From NCBI RefSeq assembly GCF_003641205.1, contig NZ_CP032762.1, forward strand, positions 1,364,001-1,428,000: DNA of 64,000 nt, read 5' to 3'. A program made the position numbers and the translations under genes. This DNA comes from Rhodococcus sp. P1Y. GTDB taxonomy: Bacteria; Actinomycetota; Actinomycetes; Mycobacteriales; Mycobacteriaceae. Below, piece by piece: positions 39,573-49,259 of the stretch; the stretch's first letter is position 1, and each line of letters begins with the position of its first letter. Under the pieces are notes generated by a model. It was given only the letters and a program-made list of their open reading frames with translations, did no database searches and had not been told where the DNA came from.

Positions 39573-41060
39573 ATGACCGCAACGTCGCTGTGGCTCGACC
39601 GCCCCGAACGGGCTCCGTACGACTCCGTGGATGTGACGCGCCGCTACGACACGGTGGTCGTCGGGGCAGGCCTGACCGGTCTGGTCACCGCGCTGCTACT
39701 CACCCGAGCCGGCCAGAGCGTGGCCGTACTGGAGGCGCGCGAGATAGGAGCGGCCGCGACCGGCAACACCACCGCGAAAATCAGCGTGCTGCAGGGGACG
39801 ACACTGTCGAAGATCGCGTCGAAACAGCCGCAGCAACAGGTCCGACGCTATGTCGAGGCCAACCTTGCGGCTCAGGCGTGGCTGCTCGACTACTGTGCGT
39901 CGAAAGACATTGCCGTGCAACACGAGACGGCATACACGTACGCCACATCTCGGTCGGGTGAGAAGTCGGTCCGCGAGGAACTGCGCATTGCCCGCGGTGT
40001 GGGTCTCGACGTCTCGTACTGCACCGAGATCGAATTGCCGTTCCAGATCACCGGGGCGGTAGCAGTGCCCGATCAAGCTCAGTTCGACCCGATGGACGCA
40101 CTCCTTGCCCTCGCCGAGGATGCGGTGAACGGCGGTGCGCACCTCACCGAGGGTCTCCGGGTCCGCGGTGTGCACCGCGGCCTTCGGCACGTCGACGTGA
40201 CCACCGACCGCGGATCGGTGCGCGCTGCCCGCGTCGTGCTCGCCACTGGCAGTCCGATCCTCGATCGGGGCGGCTACTTCGCTCGGATGGAGCCGCTTCG
40301 GTCCTACGCCGCGGCTTACGATGTGCCCGGCGCCGTCCCGCGGGGGATGTATCTGTCGGCTGATTCGCCGAGTCGGTCCATTCGATATGCACCCACTCCG
40401 GACGGCGACCTCCTCCTGGTCGGCGGCAACGGGCACACTGTGGGCCGGGAAGCATCACCGATGAGCGACGTGCGAGATCTCGACGACTGGACCGAACGAC
40501 ACTTTCCCGGCGCGACCCGCACGCATCGATGGTCGGCGCAGGACTACGAATCGCTCGACGCCTTGCCCTACGCCGGGCCTCTTCTTCCCGGCGACGACCG
40601 CATCCTCGTCGCAACCGGGTACGACAAATGGGGCATGACGAATGCCGTCGCCGCAGCCATGGTTGTGGAGAAGAAGATCGTCGGAGGTTCGCTTGCCTGG
40701 TCGAGCGCCTACGACACCTACCGTCTGCGCCAGCTCGCCGGTGTTTTCAGCGCGCTGAGGATGAACGCGGGAGTGGCGTTCGAACTCACCAAAGGGTGGG
40801 CGGCCCCGCTCGTCTCGCAGCGCGCGCCGACTCCCGCCGAGGGACAAGGGCATGTACGACGCGGAATCCTGCCGACGGCAGTGTGCACGGTCGGCGGCAC
40901 GACGCACACCGTCAGCGCGGTCTGCCCACACCTCGGCGGAATCGTCGCGTGGAACGACGCGGAGAAGTCGTGGGATTGTCCGCTGCATGGGTCACGCTTC
41001 GCCGCGGACGGGACCGTCCTCGAAGGACCTGTGACCTCGAACCTGAAGCAGGTCGACTGA
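39573..41060 (+). CDS. FAD-dependent oxidoreductase with C-terminal Rieske [2Fe-2S] domain
   Basis: A 495-residue two-domain protein. The N-terminal DAO-type FAD domain has VVVGAGLTGLVTALLL at residues 28-43 and a C-terminal FAD segment ILVATGYDKWGMTNAV. Residues about 400-495 form a Rieske domain with the ligands CPHLGG and CPLHGSRF (Cys-x-His and Cys-x-x-His). The architecture is common in bacteria (YhfW-like family). It presumably oxidises a small amine or hydroxy compound, passing electrons to the iron-sulfur cluster; the substrate is not known. The ATG at 39573 lacks a clear Shine-Dalgarno. Confidence 0.9.
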   Translation: MTATSLWLDRPERAPYDSVDVTRRYDTVVVGAGLTGLVTALLLTRAGQSVAVLEAREIGAAATGNTTAKISVLQGTTLSKIASKQPQQQVRRYVEANLAAQAWLLDYCASKDIAVQHETAYTYATSRSGEKSVREELRIARGVGLDVSYCTEIELPFQITGAVAVPDQAQFDPMDALLALAEDAVNGGAHLTEGLRVRGVHRGLRHVDVTTDRGSVRAARVVLATGSPILDRGGYFARMEPLRSYAAAYDVPGAVPRGMYLSADSPSRSIRYAPTPDGDLLLVGGNGHTVGREASPMSDVRDLDDWTERHFPGATRTHRWSAQDYESLDALPYAGPLLPGDDRILVATGYDKWGMTNAVAAAMVVEKKIVGGSLAWSSAYDTYRLRQLAGVFSALRMNAGVAFELTKGWAAPLVSQRAPTPAEGQGHVRRGILPTAVCTVGGTTHTVSAVCPHLGGIVAWNDAEKSWDCPLHGSRFAADGTVLEGPVTSNLKQVD

Positions 41061-41112
41061 CGCGCGCTCATTTCTTTACATATTGCTCAGCTCGGATCCC
41101 GTGTATCTGCGA

Positions 41113-42471
41113 CTACTTCGCTGCCGAAACCAGGTGTTCCGATAGCCAGTGCTGGGAATAGTCGAGCCACTGTCGATAGTGTCCCATCGCGCAGTGATCG
41201 TCGTCGGGGTAGAGCAGGAGGGTCCCGTTTGGCGCGGCGTCGGCAAGGTCGACGCTGTCCTGGGTGCTCATCAGGGTGTCGTTGTCACCGTTGATCACCA
41301 GCAGCGGCATCGAGATGTCGGCGTAGCGGTCTTCGATGGACAGAGCCGACAGTTTGCGCATCAGGTCGAGTGGATGTCGCGCGCCGAGGGTGTCGGCGAG
41401 CGCGCCGAGGATGATCTGCGGGGTGCCGAACGCGCCACCGGTGAAGGAGAGGTGCGTCGGCGCTCCGCACGCCATGGCGCAGGCGATTCGGTCATCGGTG
41501 GCGGCCAGGCGTGCGGTCCAGTATCCGCCGAAGCTGACCCCCACCATGGCGATTCGGCCGGGGTCGAGTCGATCGTCGGCTACGAGGTGGTCGATCACAT
41601 CGTGGTAGATGGATTCGGAGTCCGGTCGCATGGGCCGGGTGTAGGCATAGCTTCCAGGCATCTCCATCATGAATATCGCCATGCCCGAGTCGCGGTACCG
41701 CAGCTGCGGTATCGCCAATTCTTGGGCGGTGCCCTCGAGCCCGTTGGTGGTCAGCACCACCGGGTGCGGGCCCGGCCCGGGCGGCAAGATCAGATAACCG
41801 ACCACAGTTTCTCCGTCGGATGCGGAGATCTCGACGTGTTCGACGGTGAGGTTCAGCGATGGGGCCAGTGCGCCGATGAGGACGTCGAACATCTCCCGTG
41901 ACCGCCGATACGCCTGCATCCGCTGGTTGCTGTGTCCCGGGAATGCGCTGACCTGGTAGTAGGTGATGGCTTTGACCCAGGCATCGATCGCCCCGAAAGC
42001 GGTGGTCGTTCGGAGTCGATCGGCAGCGGGGGTGTGGGTGGCGATGACGTCGGAAACGGCGACGAGGTCCGATTGGGGTCCGTAGTCGGCGAACACCGCC
42101 GCAGCGGGGGCGATCAGATCGGTGAGGGTGGCGAGAGCGTCGGCATCGGAAGCGGTTGTGGGGCTGCAGATGTCGGGGATCGATGCCGAGGTGGGACCGG
42201 CGCAGTCTTGGAGGAGCCCGATGGCGCGATCGGCATGGTCGGCCGCGATGCTGTTCCAGTAGCCGCACCAGCGGTCGTCGCGAAACGAACGTGCCTTGGC
42301 CAACTGATGCGCGAACTCTTCGCGGTCGAGTCCGCCCATGTTGGCGTAGCGCAGGGCGAACAACGCGGGTAGGAACGGTGCTGCCCCGGTCACTCGGGCG
42401 GCGAGATCGGTGGTGCGGGTGACCGCGCAAGCGGTTACCAACAGCTTCTGCAGAAAAGTGGCGCTGGTCAT
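41113..42471 (-). CDS. Alpha/beta hydrolase (FrsA/2,6-dihydropseudooxynicotine hydrolase-like)
   Basis: A 452-residue hydrolase. The catalytic triad can be placed as Ser in GVSFGGYW, Asp in INGDNDTLM and His in DDHCAMGHY, all near the C-terminal 150 residues. About 230 residues of helical N-terminal domain precede the alpha/beta core, as in DUF1100/FrsA-type carbon-carbon or ester hydrolases. The ATG at 42471 has the Shine-Dalgarno AAGGAC; the longer upstream frame runs into the next gene. Its start lies 16 bp after the stop of the metallo-beta-lactamase gene, so they form an operon under the paired TetR operators. The operon may degrade an aromatic or heterocyclic compound, by inference. Confidence 0.87.
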   Translation of the reverse strand: MTSATFLQKLLVTACAVTRTTDLAARVTGAAPFLPALFALRYANMGGLDREEFAHQLAKARSFRDDRWCGYWNSIAADHADRAIGLLQDCAGPTSASIPDICSPTTASDADALATLTDLIAPAAAVFADYGPQSDLVAVSDVIATHTPAADRLRTTTAFGAIDAWVKAITYYQVSAFPGHSNQRMQAYRRSREMFDVLIGALAPSLNLTVEHVEISASDGETVVGYLILPPGPGPHPVVLTTNGLEGTAQELAIPQLRYRDSGMAIFMMEMPGSYAYTRPMRPDSESIYHDVIDHLVADDRLDPGRIAMVGVSFGGYWTARLAATDDRIACAMACGAPTHLSFTGGAFGTPQIILGALADTLGARHPLDLMRKLSALSIEDRYADISMPLLVINGDNDTLMSTQDSVDLADAAPNGTLLLYPDDDHCAMGHYRQWLDYSQHWLSEHLVSAAK

Positions 42472-42487
42472 CGTAGGGTCCTTCTGT

Positions 42488-43237
42488 TCAGAGTGTGTCG
42501 GTGACGGCCGCGTTGTGACGAGCGAGTTCGACTGCTGCAGTGGGAGTTCCGTGCCACGGCGATCCGTGTCCCGGGATGATCCAATCGGCATCTATGTCGG
42601 CCAGAATGTTCAGCGCGGTGTGTGCTTCATCGGGGTGGTGGGCGAAAAACGGCGGCAGTAGTTGGGGGCCCGTGATGGGCGACAGGCTGTGGCCGGTGAC
42701 CAAGGCATCGCCGGTGATCAGGACACGTTTGTCGGGGAGATGAAACGCGCTGTGGCCGGAGGTGTGCCCGGAGCAGGCGATGGGGACCGGGGTGCCGGGG
42801 AGGTCGAGTGGACCGGTGTGGGGGTAGGAACTCGCGTGCGGGATCGTGATCGGTTTGAGCGCCCCAGCCCGGATGATTCGCGCTGTCCAGCGTATGCCGC
42901 GTGGCCGTATGCAGCGTTTGATGATGTCGGTGGGGTGAGCCTGTTCGAGGTCGCCGCTGCGGGCATGGGTGGCATCGGCAGTGCTCATGAACACTTCGGT
43001 GCCGTACTTCTCGCGGAAGTGGTTGATGGCTCCCATGTGGTCGAGGTGCGCGTGGGTCAGCAATATCGCCTGGACATCGCGGGGGTGGCAGCCCAACGCT
43101 CGAATGGAGGCCTCCACTCGGGACGTGTCTCCCGACCAGCCCGCGTCGATCAGCGTCAGCTCTGTTCCGTCGCGTAACAGGACCCAGTTGACTGCGGTTC
43201 CCTCCACACAGAAGACATCCTCGGCGACCTCGTGCAT
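42488..43237 (-). CDS. Metallo-beta-lactamase fold hydrolase
   Basis: A 249-residue hydrolase with the zinc motif THAHLDHMG (HxHxDH) near residue 61. Further ligands are visible in SGHTSGHSAFH, ITGDALV and IPGHGSPW. Such enzymes include glyoxalase II, lactonases and other hydrolases. It shares an operon with the alpha/beta hydrolase and is divergent from the FAH and tetR genes. The ATG at 43237 is 20 bp from the nearer operator. The substrate is unknown; a lactone or thioester fits the family. Confidence 0.88.
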   Translation of the reverse strand: MHEVAEDVFCVEGTAVNWVLLRDGTELTLIDAGWSGDTSRVEASIRALGCHPRDVQAILLTHAHLDHMGAINHFREKYGTEVFMSTADATHARSGDLEQAHPTDIIKRCIRPRGIRWTARIIRAGALKPITIPHASSYPHTGPLDLPGTPVPIACSGHTSGHSAFHLPDKRVLITGDALVTGHSLSPITGPQLLPPFFAHHPDEAHTALNILADIDADWIIPGHGSPWHGTPTAAVELARHNAAVTDTL

Positions 43238-43256
43238 TCGAACCCCCTCACCATTG

Positions 43257-43315
43257 CCGGAACGACTGTTCCGAAGCTAGCATGCAGGCACCACATAGCG
43301 GAACAGTCGTTCCGG
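43257..43315. promoter_or_regulatory. Two mirror-image TetR operators
   Basis: CCGGAACGACTGTTCCG (43257-43273) and CGGAACAGTCGTTCCGG (43299-43315) are exact reverse complements of each other. Each is itself a palindrome with 6-bp arms (CGGAAC and GTTCCG). Their centres are 42 bp apart, four helical turns. The sites lie between the divergent hydrolase operon and the FAH-tetR operon, so one regulator should control both directions. Confidence 0.88.
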
Positions 43316-43334
43316 TAGGCGAAGGGATCGGGCG

Positions 43335-44246
43335 ATGAAGCTACGACGGGTACGCACCGCGGACGGCCTCCAGGTTCAAGCCTCGGAGAGCGGTGGGGCG
43401 TGGGAGCCCATCACGGACAGAACTGCTCTGGGCGGACGGGTTTTCGACCCCGAGTGGGAACTTGCCCGCGCCGACGAACACCTCCAGCGCAGTGCACAGC
43501 TGCTGCCGTTCCAGCCGGCGTCGTTCCGCGACTTCATGCTCTACGAACAGCATGTTCTCGACGCCAGCCGGGGATTGCTCCGGCGATTCCATCCGGGCCA
43601 GAAGCGGGCGGTCGCCGCTGTCGAGGCCCTCACCCGGCGAACGTTCCCACTCATCAAACCCAAGGCGCTGTTCTACACCCAGCCGATCTACTACATGTCC
43701 AACGCGCTCACCTTTGTGCCATCGGGGACACCGATAGTCGCGCCCTCGTACACCGGGGCGCTCGATTACGAACTCGAGATCGGGTTCGTCCTGGCCCGCC
43801 AACTGTTCAACGCCACCGCGAACGAGGCCCTGGACGCTATCGGCGCATTCGTCGTGCTCAACGACCTCAGCGCACGTGATGTGCAGCGCGCCGAGATGGG
43901 TAGCGGATTCGGCCCGCAGAAGTCCAAGCACTTCGCGACGTCGCTGTCGGAGGTCGCTGTCACCGCCGACGAAATCCTGCCCCGCATCGACGCCCTTCAG
44001 GGAACGGTGAGCATCAACGGCACCACCGTGAGCTCTGTGTCCAGCGCCGGGATGCAGCACAGTATCGGAGATATTCTCGCGCATGCCTCCCGCGACGAGA
44101 TACTTCGACCCGGCGAATTGTTCGCCACCGGAACCCTTCCCGGCGGCAGCGGCATGGAGACCGGACACTGGGTCGAACCCGGCGACATTCTGGAACTCAG
44201 TATCGACGGGATTGGCAGTATCCGACACGACATAATCGGTTCGTGA
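43335..44246 (+). CDS. Fumarylacetoacetate hydrolase family protein
   Basis: A 303-residue FAH-fold enzyme. The conserved metal-binding and catalytic region is visible: PSYTGALDYELEIGFVLAR (Glu-x-Glu) and FVVLNDLSARDVQRAE (Asp). A C-terminal GTLPGGSGME replaces the usual GTxxG. The family hydrolyses or hydrates beta-diketo acids in aromatic degradation. The start ATG at 43335 lies 20 bp after the second operator. The stop overlaps the tetR GTG start (GTGA). With the divergent MBL and alpha/beta hydrolases it forms a likely catabolic set; the substrate is not identified. Confidence 0.9.
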   Translation: MKLRRVRTADGLQVQASESGGAWEPITDRTALGGRVFDPEWELARADEHLQRSAQLLPFQPASFRDFMLYEQHVLDASRGLLRRFHPGQKRAVAAVEALTRRTFPLIKPKALFYTQPIYYMSNALTFVPSGTPIVAPSYTGALDYELEIGFVLARQLFNATANEALDAIGAFVVLNDLSARDVQRAEMGSGFGPQKSKHFATSLSEVAVTADEILPRIDALQGTVSINGTTVSSVSSAGMQHSIGDILAHASRDEILRPGELFATGTLPGGSGMETGHWVEPGDILELSIDGIGSIRHDIIGS

Positions 44247-44923
44247 CCCGTACTTCGCCCGAAGACCCGCCGCCGCGTACCTCGCGGGACACCAACCGCG
44301 TCGAACTGCAGGTGCGTCTGCTCGACGCGGCTGAGGAACTCTTCGCCGACCGCGGCTACGTCGGCGTCGGTGTTCGGGATATCACCGACCGGGCCAACAC
44401 CCGATTAGCATCGGTCAGTGAGCAATTCGGCGGTAAGGAGGGACTGTTCCAAGCGGTGCTCGCTCGACGTATCCGACCCCTCAACGACGATCGGCGTGTG
44501 CGCCTGGCGTCACTACCGGTCCGTGGAACCCGGGCGATACGTCTGCGCGCACTGATCGCCGCGTTCACCGAACCGATGCGGCAGCGCGCCGGTGATTCCG
44601 GGTGGGACAACTACTTTCGGGTCATCGCCCAACTCGCCAACTCAGGACACCCCATCGGACGGCTGATCGTCGACGATTTCAACGCCATCGCCACCGACTT
44701 CATAGCTCAGCTGCACGTTCTGTTTCCGGGGGCGGACGACGTGGCCGTTCACGACGCTTACCTACACATGGTTGCCGCGTCGATGCACACCTACTCCAAT
44801 AATCTCCGGCTCGACAGCCTCACCAGGGGTCGTATGCACACACGCGACATCGATGAACGACACCAAGCACTACTTCGCTTCGTTGAAGGCGGCATCACCG
44901 CGACGGTGACTGGCGAAGCGTGA
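44243..44923 (+). CDS. TetR-family transcriptional repressor
   Basis: A 226-residue TetR regulator. The N-terminal HTH, LLDAAEELFADRGYVGVGVRD, continues through ASVSEQFGGKEGLFQAVL. The C-terminal ligand domain is helical with WDNYFRVIAQLANSGHP. It starts with GTG overlapping the FAH stop. The paired mirror operators at 43257-43315 are its probable binding sites, giving autoregulation plus control of the divergent hydrolase operon. The inducer is unknown. Confidence 0.92.
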   Translation: MTRTSPEDPPPRTSRDTNRVELQVRLLDAAEELFADRGYVGVGVRDITDRANTRLASVSEQFGGKEGLFQAVLARRIRPLNDDRRVRLASLPVRGTRAIRLRALIAAFTEPMRQRAGDSGWDNYFRVIAQLANSGHPIGRLIVDDFNAIATDFIAQLHVLFPGADDVAVHDAYLHMVAASMHTYSNNLRLDSLTRGRMHTRDIDERHQALLRFVEGGITATVTGEA

Positions 44924-44950
44924 CATGAAGTTGCCCTGACCTTTCGGGGG

Positions 44951-45100
44951 TGACCGACTGTCTGTTTCGGTCTCCTGAGGTGAGCGACTGTCTGTTTGGG
45001 TCACTCAGAGTGTGCGACTGTCTCATTCGGTCACCTGAGGTGAGCGAATGTCTGTTTCGGTCACTCTGAGTGTGCGAATGTCTGTTTCGGTCTCCTCGGA
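44951..45100. repeat. Five tandem 30-bp repeats of the dispersed family
   Basis: Units at 44951, 44981, 45011, 45041 and 45071, exactly 30 bp each. All have the pattern TGxGCGAxTGTCT, then GTTTCGGTC or CATTCGGTC. They fill nearly the whole space between the convergent tetR (stop at 44923) and ilvD (stop at 45110). No unit is a perfect palindrome here; the third and fourth together contain both best halves. Confidence 0.9.
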
Positions 45101-45109
45101 GAGCCGGGC

Positions 45110-46975
45110 TCACTGCATCGGGCCGTAGTCCGGCAACCCGCTGACATCACGGACTGCACCCTTGTCGGCTGAGAGAGCGAGCGCTGCATACGCACGCAGT
45201 GCCCCGGACACAGTTCGTGTGCGGCTTCGGGGACGAAACCCGCCAGACGCCAGGATCTGTGCGCGCCTTTGCTCGAGTTCCTCGATACCAACGTTCAACT
45301 CGATCGTGCGCCCAGGAATGTCGATGGTGATCGTGTCGCCGTCTTCCACCAGGCCGATGGAACCGCCGGCAGCTGCTTCGGGAGAAACATGTCCGACAGA
45401 CAGACCTGAAGTGCCTCCGGAGAATCGCCCATCGGTCACCAGTGCACAACGCGCACCCAGTCCTCGTCCTTTCAAAAACGCAGTGGGATAGAGCATTTCC
45501 TGCATTCCTGGACCGCCCCTGGGGCCTTCGTAACGAATAACGATGATGTCACCAGGCTGAATACGGCCGGACAAGATTGCATCACATGCATCCTCTTGGG
45601 ATTCCACCACCAATGCGGGACCGGAGAAGGTCAGGATCGAGGCGTCGACGCCGGCAGTTTTCACCACACAACCGTCGAGGGCAAGATTGCCACGGAGAAC
45701 AGCCAGGCCGCCATCGGTCGAGTAAGCGTGTTCTACATCCCGAATGCACCCGTCGCTGGCGTCGGTGTCCAACGTGTGCCAGCGTTCGGATTGGGAGAAG
45801 GCTGTCGCCGACCTCTCGCACCCGGGTGCCGCGTGAAACAGTTCGACCGCCTCGTCCGACGGATTCCTGCCTCGCACATCCCAATTGTCGAGCCATTCAG
45901 CCAGCGAGCCGGCATGCGTAGTGTGAACGTCTTCGTGCAACAGCCCGCCGCGGCGAAGCTCCCCGAGGATGGCTGGAATGCCGCCTGCGCGGTGAATATC
46001 CTCCATCAAGTAGTCGCCGTTGGGTGCTGCTTTGACGAGGCAGGGAACCGAACGGGACAGCTTGTCGATGTCGGCGAGGGTGTAGTCGAGATGCGCTTCC
46101 TGTGCTGCGGCAAGCAAATGCAGGATGGTATTGCTGGATCCTCCCATGGCAATGTCCAGTGACATTGCGTTGTCGAATGCAGCCCGGGAAGCTGTCGACC
46201 GCGGCAAAACGGATGCATCATCTTGTCCGTAATACCGCTCGCAGAGCTGGACGACAGTGCGCCCGGCGGCCTCGTACAGTGCGCGTCGCGCAGTGTGGGT
46301 AGCGAGCGTCGACCCGTTGCCTGGCAACGCGAGGCCAAGCGCTTCGGTGAGACAGTTCATGGAGTTCGCGGTGAACATCCCTGAACACGAGCCGCACGTT
46401 GGGCACGCGGCTTCCTCTATCCGCTCCATGTCCTCGTTGGAGATCGACTCGGCCGCTGCCCCTGACATTGCAGATACCAGATTCAGCCGCTTACGTACCG
46501 TGCCATCGACGAGGACCGCTGTGCCGCCCTCCATCGGACCTCCGGATACGAACACGACGGGAATGTTCAGTCGCAGTGCGGCCATCAGCATTCCTGGTGT
46601 TATTTTGTCGCAGTTCGAGATACATACCAGCGCGTCAGCGCAGTGCGCGTTGACCATGTACTCGACCGAGTCGGCGATCAAGTCGCGTGACGGCAACGAG
46701 TAAAGCATGCCGCCGTGTCCCATTGCGATGCCATCGTCGACCGCGATGGTGTTGAACTCGCGCGCGATTCCACCTGCCTCTTTGATCGCTGCTGAAACCA
46801 CACGACCTACAGGTTGAAGGTGGGTGTGACCGGGAACGAACTCGGTGAAACTGTTGGCCACTGCGATAATTGGCTTGCCGAAGTCTTCACGGTCTACCCC
46901 GGCAGCCCGCAGCAATGCTCGCGCGCCGGCCATGTTTCGTCCGTGTGTGACAGTTCTGGATCTCAAATCGGGCAT
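45110..46975 (-). CDS. ilvD: Dihydroxy-acid dehydratase (branched-chain amino acid synthesis)
   Basis: A 621-residue enzyme of the IlvD/Edd family. The iron-sulfur ligands can be seen in [12 protein letters not shown] and [17 protein letters not shown]. The catalytic region near the C-terminus has [14 protein letters not shown] and [21 protein letters not shown]. It converts 2,3-dihydroxy-acids to 2-keto-acids in isoleucine, valine and leucine synthesis. The length matches the family. The start ATG at 46975 is divergent from an XRE-type regulator gene, which may control it. No other ilv gene is present, so this may be a second copy or part of a sugar-acid pathway. Confidence 0.93.
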   Translation of the reverse strand: MPDLRSRTVTHGRNMAGARALLRAAGVDREDFGKPIIAVANSFTEFVPGHTHLQPVGRVVSAAIKEAGGIAREFNTIAVDDGIAMGHGGMLYSLPSRDLIADSVEYMVNAHCADALVCISNCDKITPGMLMAALRLNIPVVFVSGGPMEGGTAVLVDGTVRKRLNLVSAMSGAAAESISNEDMERIEEAACPTCGSCSGMFTANSMNCLTEALGLALPGNGSTLATHTARRALYEAAGRTVVQLCERYYGQDDASVLPRSTASRAAFDNAMSLDIAMGGSSNTILHLLAAAQEAHLDYTLADIDKLSRSVPCLVKAAPNGDYLMEDIHRAGGIPAILGELRRGGLLHEDVHTTHAGSLAEWLDNWDVRGRNPSDEAVELFHAAPGCERSATAFSQSERWHTLDTDASDGCIRDVEHAYSTDGGLAVLRGNLALDGCVVKTAGVDASILTFSGPALVVESQEDACDAILSGRIQPGDIIVIRYEGPRGGPGMQEMLYPTAFLKGRGLGARCALVTDGRFSGGTSGLSVGHVSPEAAAGGSIGLVEDGDTITIDIPGRTIELNVGIEELEQRRAQILASGGFRPRSRTRTVSGALRAYAALALSADKGAVRDVSGLPDYGPMQ

Positions 46976-47020
46976 GACACCACGGTCCCAGTAGCGAGCG
47001 GATCCAGGAAGACTGCGCCA

Positions 47021-47064
47021 GCACTAGTAGTACGACTACCAGGACGTGCGGCCACGGCTAGTAT
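47021..47064. promoter_or_regulatory. Candidate operator between ilvD and the XRE-type regulator gene
   Basis: ACTAGTAGTACGA (47023-47035) lies in the 96-bp divergent promoter region and partly overlaps the short inverted repeat GTAG-TACGA-CTAC. A nearly identical 13-mer, ACTAGTACTACGA, occurs at 49561-49573, upstream of the MHS transporter gene. A further CTAGTAT occurs at 47058-47064. Shared motifs suggest that one regulator acts at both places. Confidence 0.5.
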
Positions 47065-47071
47065 CGAGCCA

Positions 47072-47932
47072 ATGAGTACGACGGCGCGGCGCAAAGAACT
47101 GGGTGCCCTTCTGCGAATGCGTCGGGAAGCTATTTCTCGAACGGAGCTCGGACTGCCCTCGCTCCCAAGACGAAGCGCGGGATTGAGACGTGAGGAAGTT
47201 TCCTCGATGTCCAACGTGAGCATCACGTGGTATACCTGGCTCGAACAAGGGCGAGATATCAATCCATCGCGTCAGGTACTCGACGCAGTTGCCCGAACGC
47301 TTCGCCTTTCGCCGTCGGAGCACGCTTACATTCTGACGCTGGCTGGCCTGTCACCTGCTGAAGTGCAGACCCCGACTGGTCGTGCCGATGCCCCTGAGCA
47401 TGTACAGCGATTGTTGGACGCTATGGTCGAATGCCCCGCCTTTGCAATAGAACCGGACTGGTGGATATCGGGATGGAATGCTGCCTACGCCAAGCTCTAT
47501 CCGAATGTCGCACAGATCCCGGCTTCGGATCGCAACCTTCTCTGGTCGATCTTCACCGATCCCTACGTCCGGAAGCTTCTTCCCAATTGGGAGACCGACA
47601 GTCGCCGTCTCCTCGCAGAGTTTCGTGCTGAGGCTGGACCGCGCCTCGACGAGCCCTCGCACACGAGTCTTATCGAGAAGCTTCTGGAGGCGAGCGGCAC
47701 ATTTCGCACTGGATGGGAAGGCCGTGATATCGAAGGTTTCGCTTCCCGCGAGCGGCTCTTTCACCATCCACGCGTCGGTGATCTCAGGCTAGAACACCAC
47801 CAGCTTGCGCCTCTCGATCAGAAAGATCTGAACATCGTGGTGTATTTGCCAATCGATGCACAATCATCCGAACGGCTTCGCCGACTGCTTCAGGCCGATG
47901 AAGAACCAGAATCACCGAACAGCGTGGAATAG
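47072..47932 (+). CDS. XRE-family regulator with MmyB-like ligand domain
   Basis: A 286-residue regulator. The N-terminal HTH (residues 8-80) includes LPRRSAGLRREEVSSMSNVS and TWYTWLEQGRDINPSRQVLD, typical of the MmyB/YozG-like group. The remaining 170 residues are the MmyB ligand domain (PDWWISGWNAAYAKLYP), thought to bind fatty-acid-like molecules. The ATG at 47072 is close to the upstream TAGTAT, so the message may be leaderless. It is divergent from ilvD and convergent to the MHS transporter gene, 10 bp apart. It probably controls one or both. Confidence 0.88.
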   Translation: MSTTARRKELGALLRMRREAISRTELGLPSLPRRSAGLRREEVSSMSNVSITWYTWLEQGRDINPSRQVLDAVARTLRLSPSEHAYILTLAGLSPAEVQTPTGRADAPEHVQRLLDAMVECPAFAIEPDWWISGWNAAYAKLYPNVAQIPASDRNLLWSIFTDPYVRKLLPNWETDSRRLLAEFRAEAGPRLDEPSHTSLIEKLLEASGTFRTGWEGRDIEGFASRERLFHHPRVGDLRLEHHQLAPLDQKDLNIVVYLPIDAQSSERLRRLLQADEEPESPNSVE

Positions 47933-47942
47933 CAACGCGCGG

Positions 47943-49259
47943 TTACTGGAGAACAGTGTCTTTGGTTTCGGGTAAGGCATAGGTACTGAGCAGACTGACG
48001 AGAACGAGCAGCGCAAGCATCAAGCCGATGGCCCAGCTTCCGAATGCTACGAGGAGGACGCCAGCTACGAGTGGTGGTATAGCTCCACCGATAATGCCGC
48101 CCAGGTTGAAAGCAAGTCCCGCGCCTGTGTATCGATATCGTGTTGCGAACACTTCGGGAATGAACGACGCCATTGGTCCGTAAGAAACACCGAGGATCGC
48201 GAAGGTGCCGATGATGCCGACCCCGAACAGGACTGGTGAGCCGGTGTCGAGAAGGGGAAGCACTGCAAATGACCATGGGAGGCCTAGAGCGAATCCGGTC
48301 AAGATGAGCTTCCGGCGTCCGTATTTGTCGCACAGGTAGGCGGAGATTGCCGTCAGGAGCATGAGCGATACACCGCCGCAGATACCGATGATCAGTATCA
48401 AGGTGCGCGGATGGCCGAGTTGGGTGCTCGCGTACCCGGTGAGGTAGGTGCCGCCCATGAAACTGAAGGTGAACACGCCGGTCATACACCCAGCGCCGAG
48501 CGCTACCTGGCGAGCTTGGTGGCTGAAGAGGTCGGCAAAGGGCGCTCGGGAATCTGCTTTGGTCCGTTCCTGCTCCTCGCGGAATACTGGTGTTTCTTCT
48601 ATGTTCAGTCTCACGTATAGAGCTACGACGATGAGAACTGCGCTGAAGAGGAACGGCACCCGCCAGCCCCACTCCAGAAATGCCGGACTTTTCTCTCCGA
48701 TAGTCAGATTGGCTGACAGAAATACAAGGTTGCTCAAGACAAGTCCGGACCCGACACCCAACTGGGTGAACATGCCGTACCGGCCGCGTTTCGACGGTGG
48801 TGCGTATTCTGCGCTCAAGAGCGCTGCCCCCGCCCATTCGCCGCCTACTGCGAATCCCTGAAGCAAGCGGAGGGTCAGCAGGAGAATCGGCGCAGCGACA
48901 CCTATCGTTGCTGCACTTGGCACAAGGCCGACCGCGACCGTTGACAATCCCATTATCAGCAGTGTCGCGATGAGCGTTTTCTTACGACCGAGTCGGTCGC
49001 CGAAATGTCCGAAAACCGCCGCCCCGACTGGCCGCGAGAAGAACGCGACTGCAAAAGTGGCAAATGATGCGATCGTCGCCATAGCTGGAGACAGTTCGGG
49101 AAAGAAAACATGCGGGAAAATCAAAGCCGCAGCCGTCCCGTAAATGTAGAAATCGTAATACTCGATTGCAGTCCCAACATAGCTGGCAAAAGCCACTCGT
49201 TTCATCGAAGGTGGCGTCGATGTCGGCGGCTGGGTCACAGCCTGCGTGTTCTCGATCAT
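47943..49259 (-). CDS. MHS-family major facilitator transporter
   Basis: A 438-residue transporter with 12 hydrophobic segments. ASYVGTAIEYYDFYIYGTAAAL and FGHFGDRLGRKKTL are the family signatures, and RLLQGFAVGGEWAGAALLSAEY is the central one. The GGEWAGA variant is more like ProP/ShiA-type and aromatic acid transporters than KgtP. The start ATG at 49259 is followed by a short polar segment rich in Thr, Ser and Pro. It lies next to the XRE regulator gene and shares a 13-bp motif with the ilvD promoter. The substrate is unknown. Confidence 0.9.
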   Translation of the reverse strand: MIENTQAVTQPPTSTPPSMKRVAFASYVGTAIEYYDFYIYGTAAALIFPHVFFPELSPAMATIASFATFAVAFFSRPVGAAVFGHFGDRLGRKKTLIATLLIMGLSTVAVGLVPSAATIGVAAPILLLTLRLLQGFAVGGEWAGAALLSAEYAPPSKRGRYGMFTQLGVGSGLVLSNLVFLSANLTIGEKSPAFLEWGWRVPFLFSAVLIVVALYVRLNIEETPVFREEQERTKADSRAPFADLFSHQARQVALGAGCMTGVFTFSFMGGTYLTGYASTQLGHPRTLILIIGICGGVSLMLLTAISAYLCDKYGRRKLILTGFALGLPWSFAVLPLLDTGSPVLFGVGIIGTFAILGVSYGPMASFIPEVFATRYRYTGAGLAFNLGGIIGGAIPPLVAGVLLVAFGSWAIGLMLALLVLVSLLSTYALPETKDTVLQ

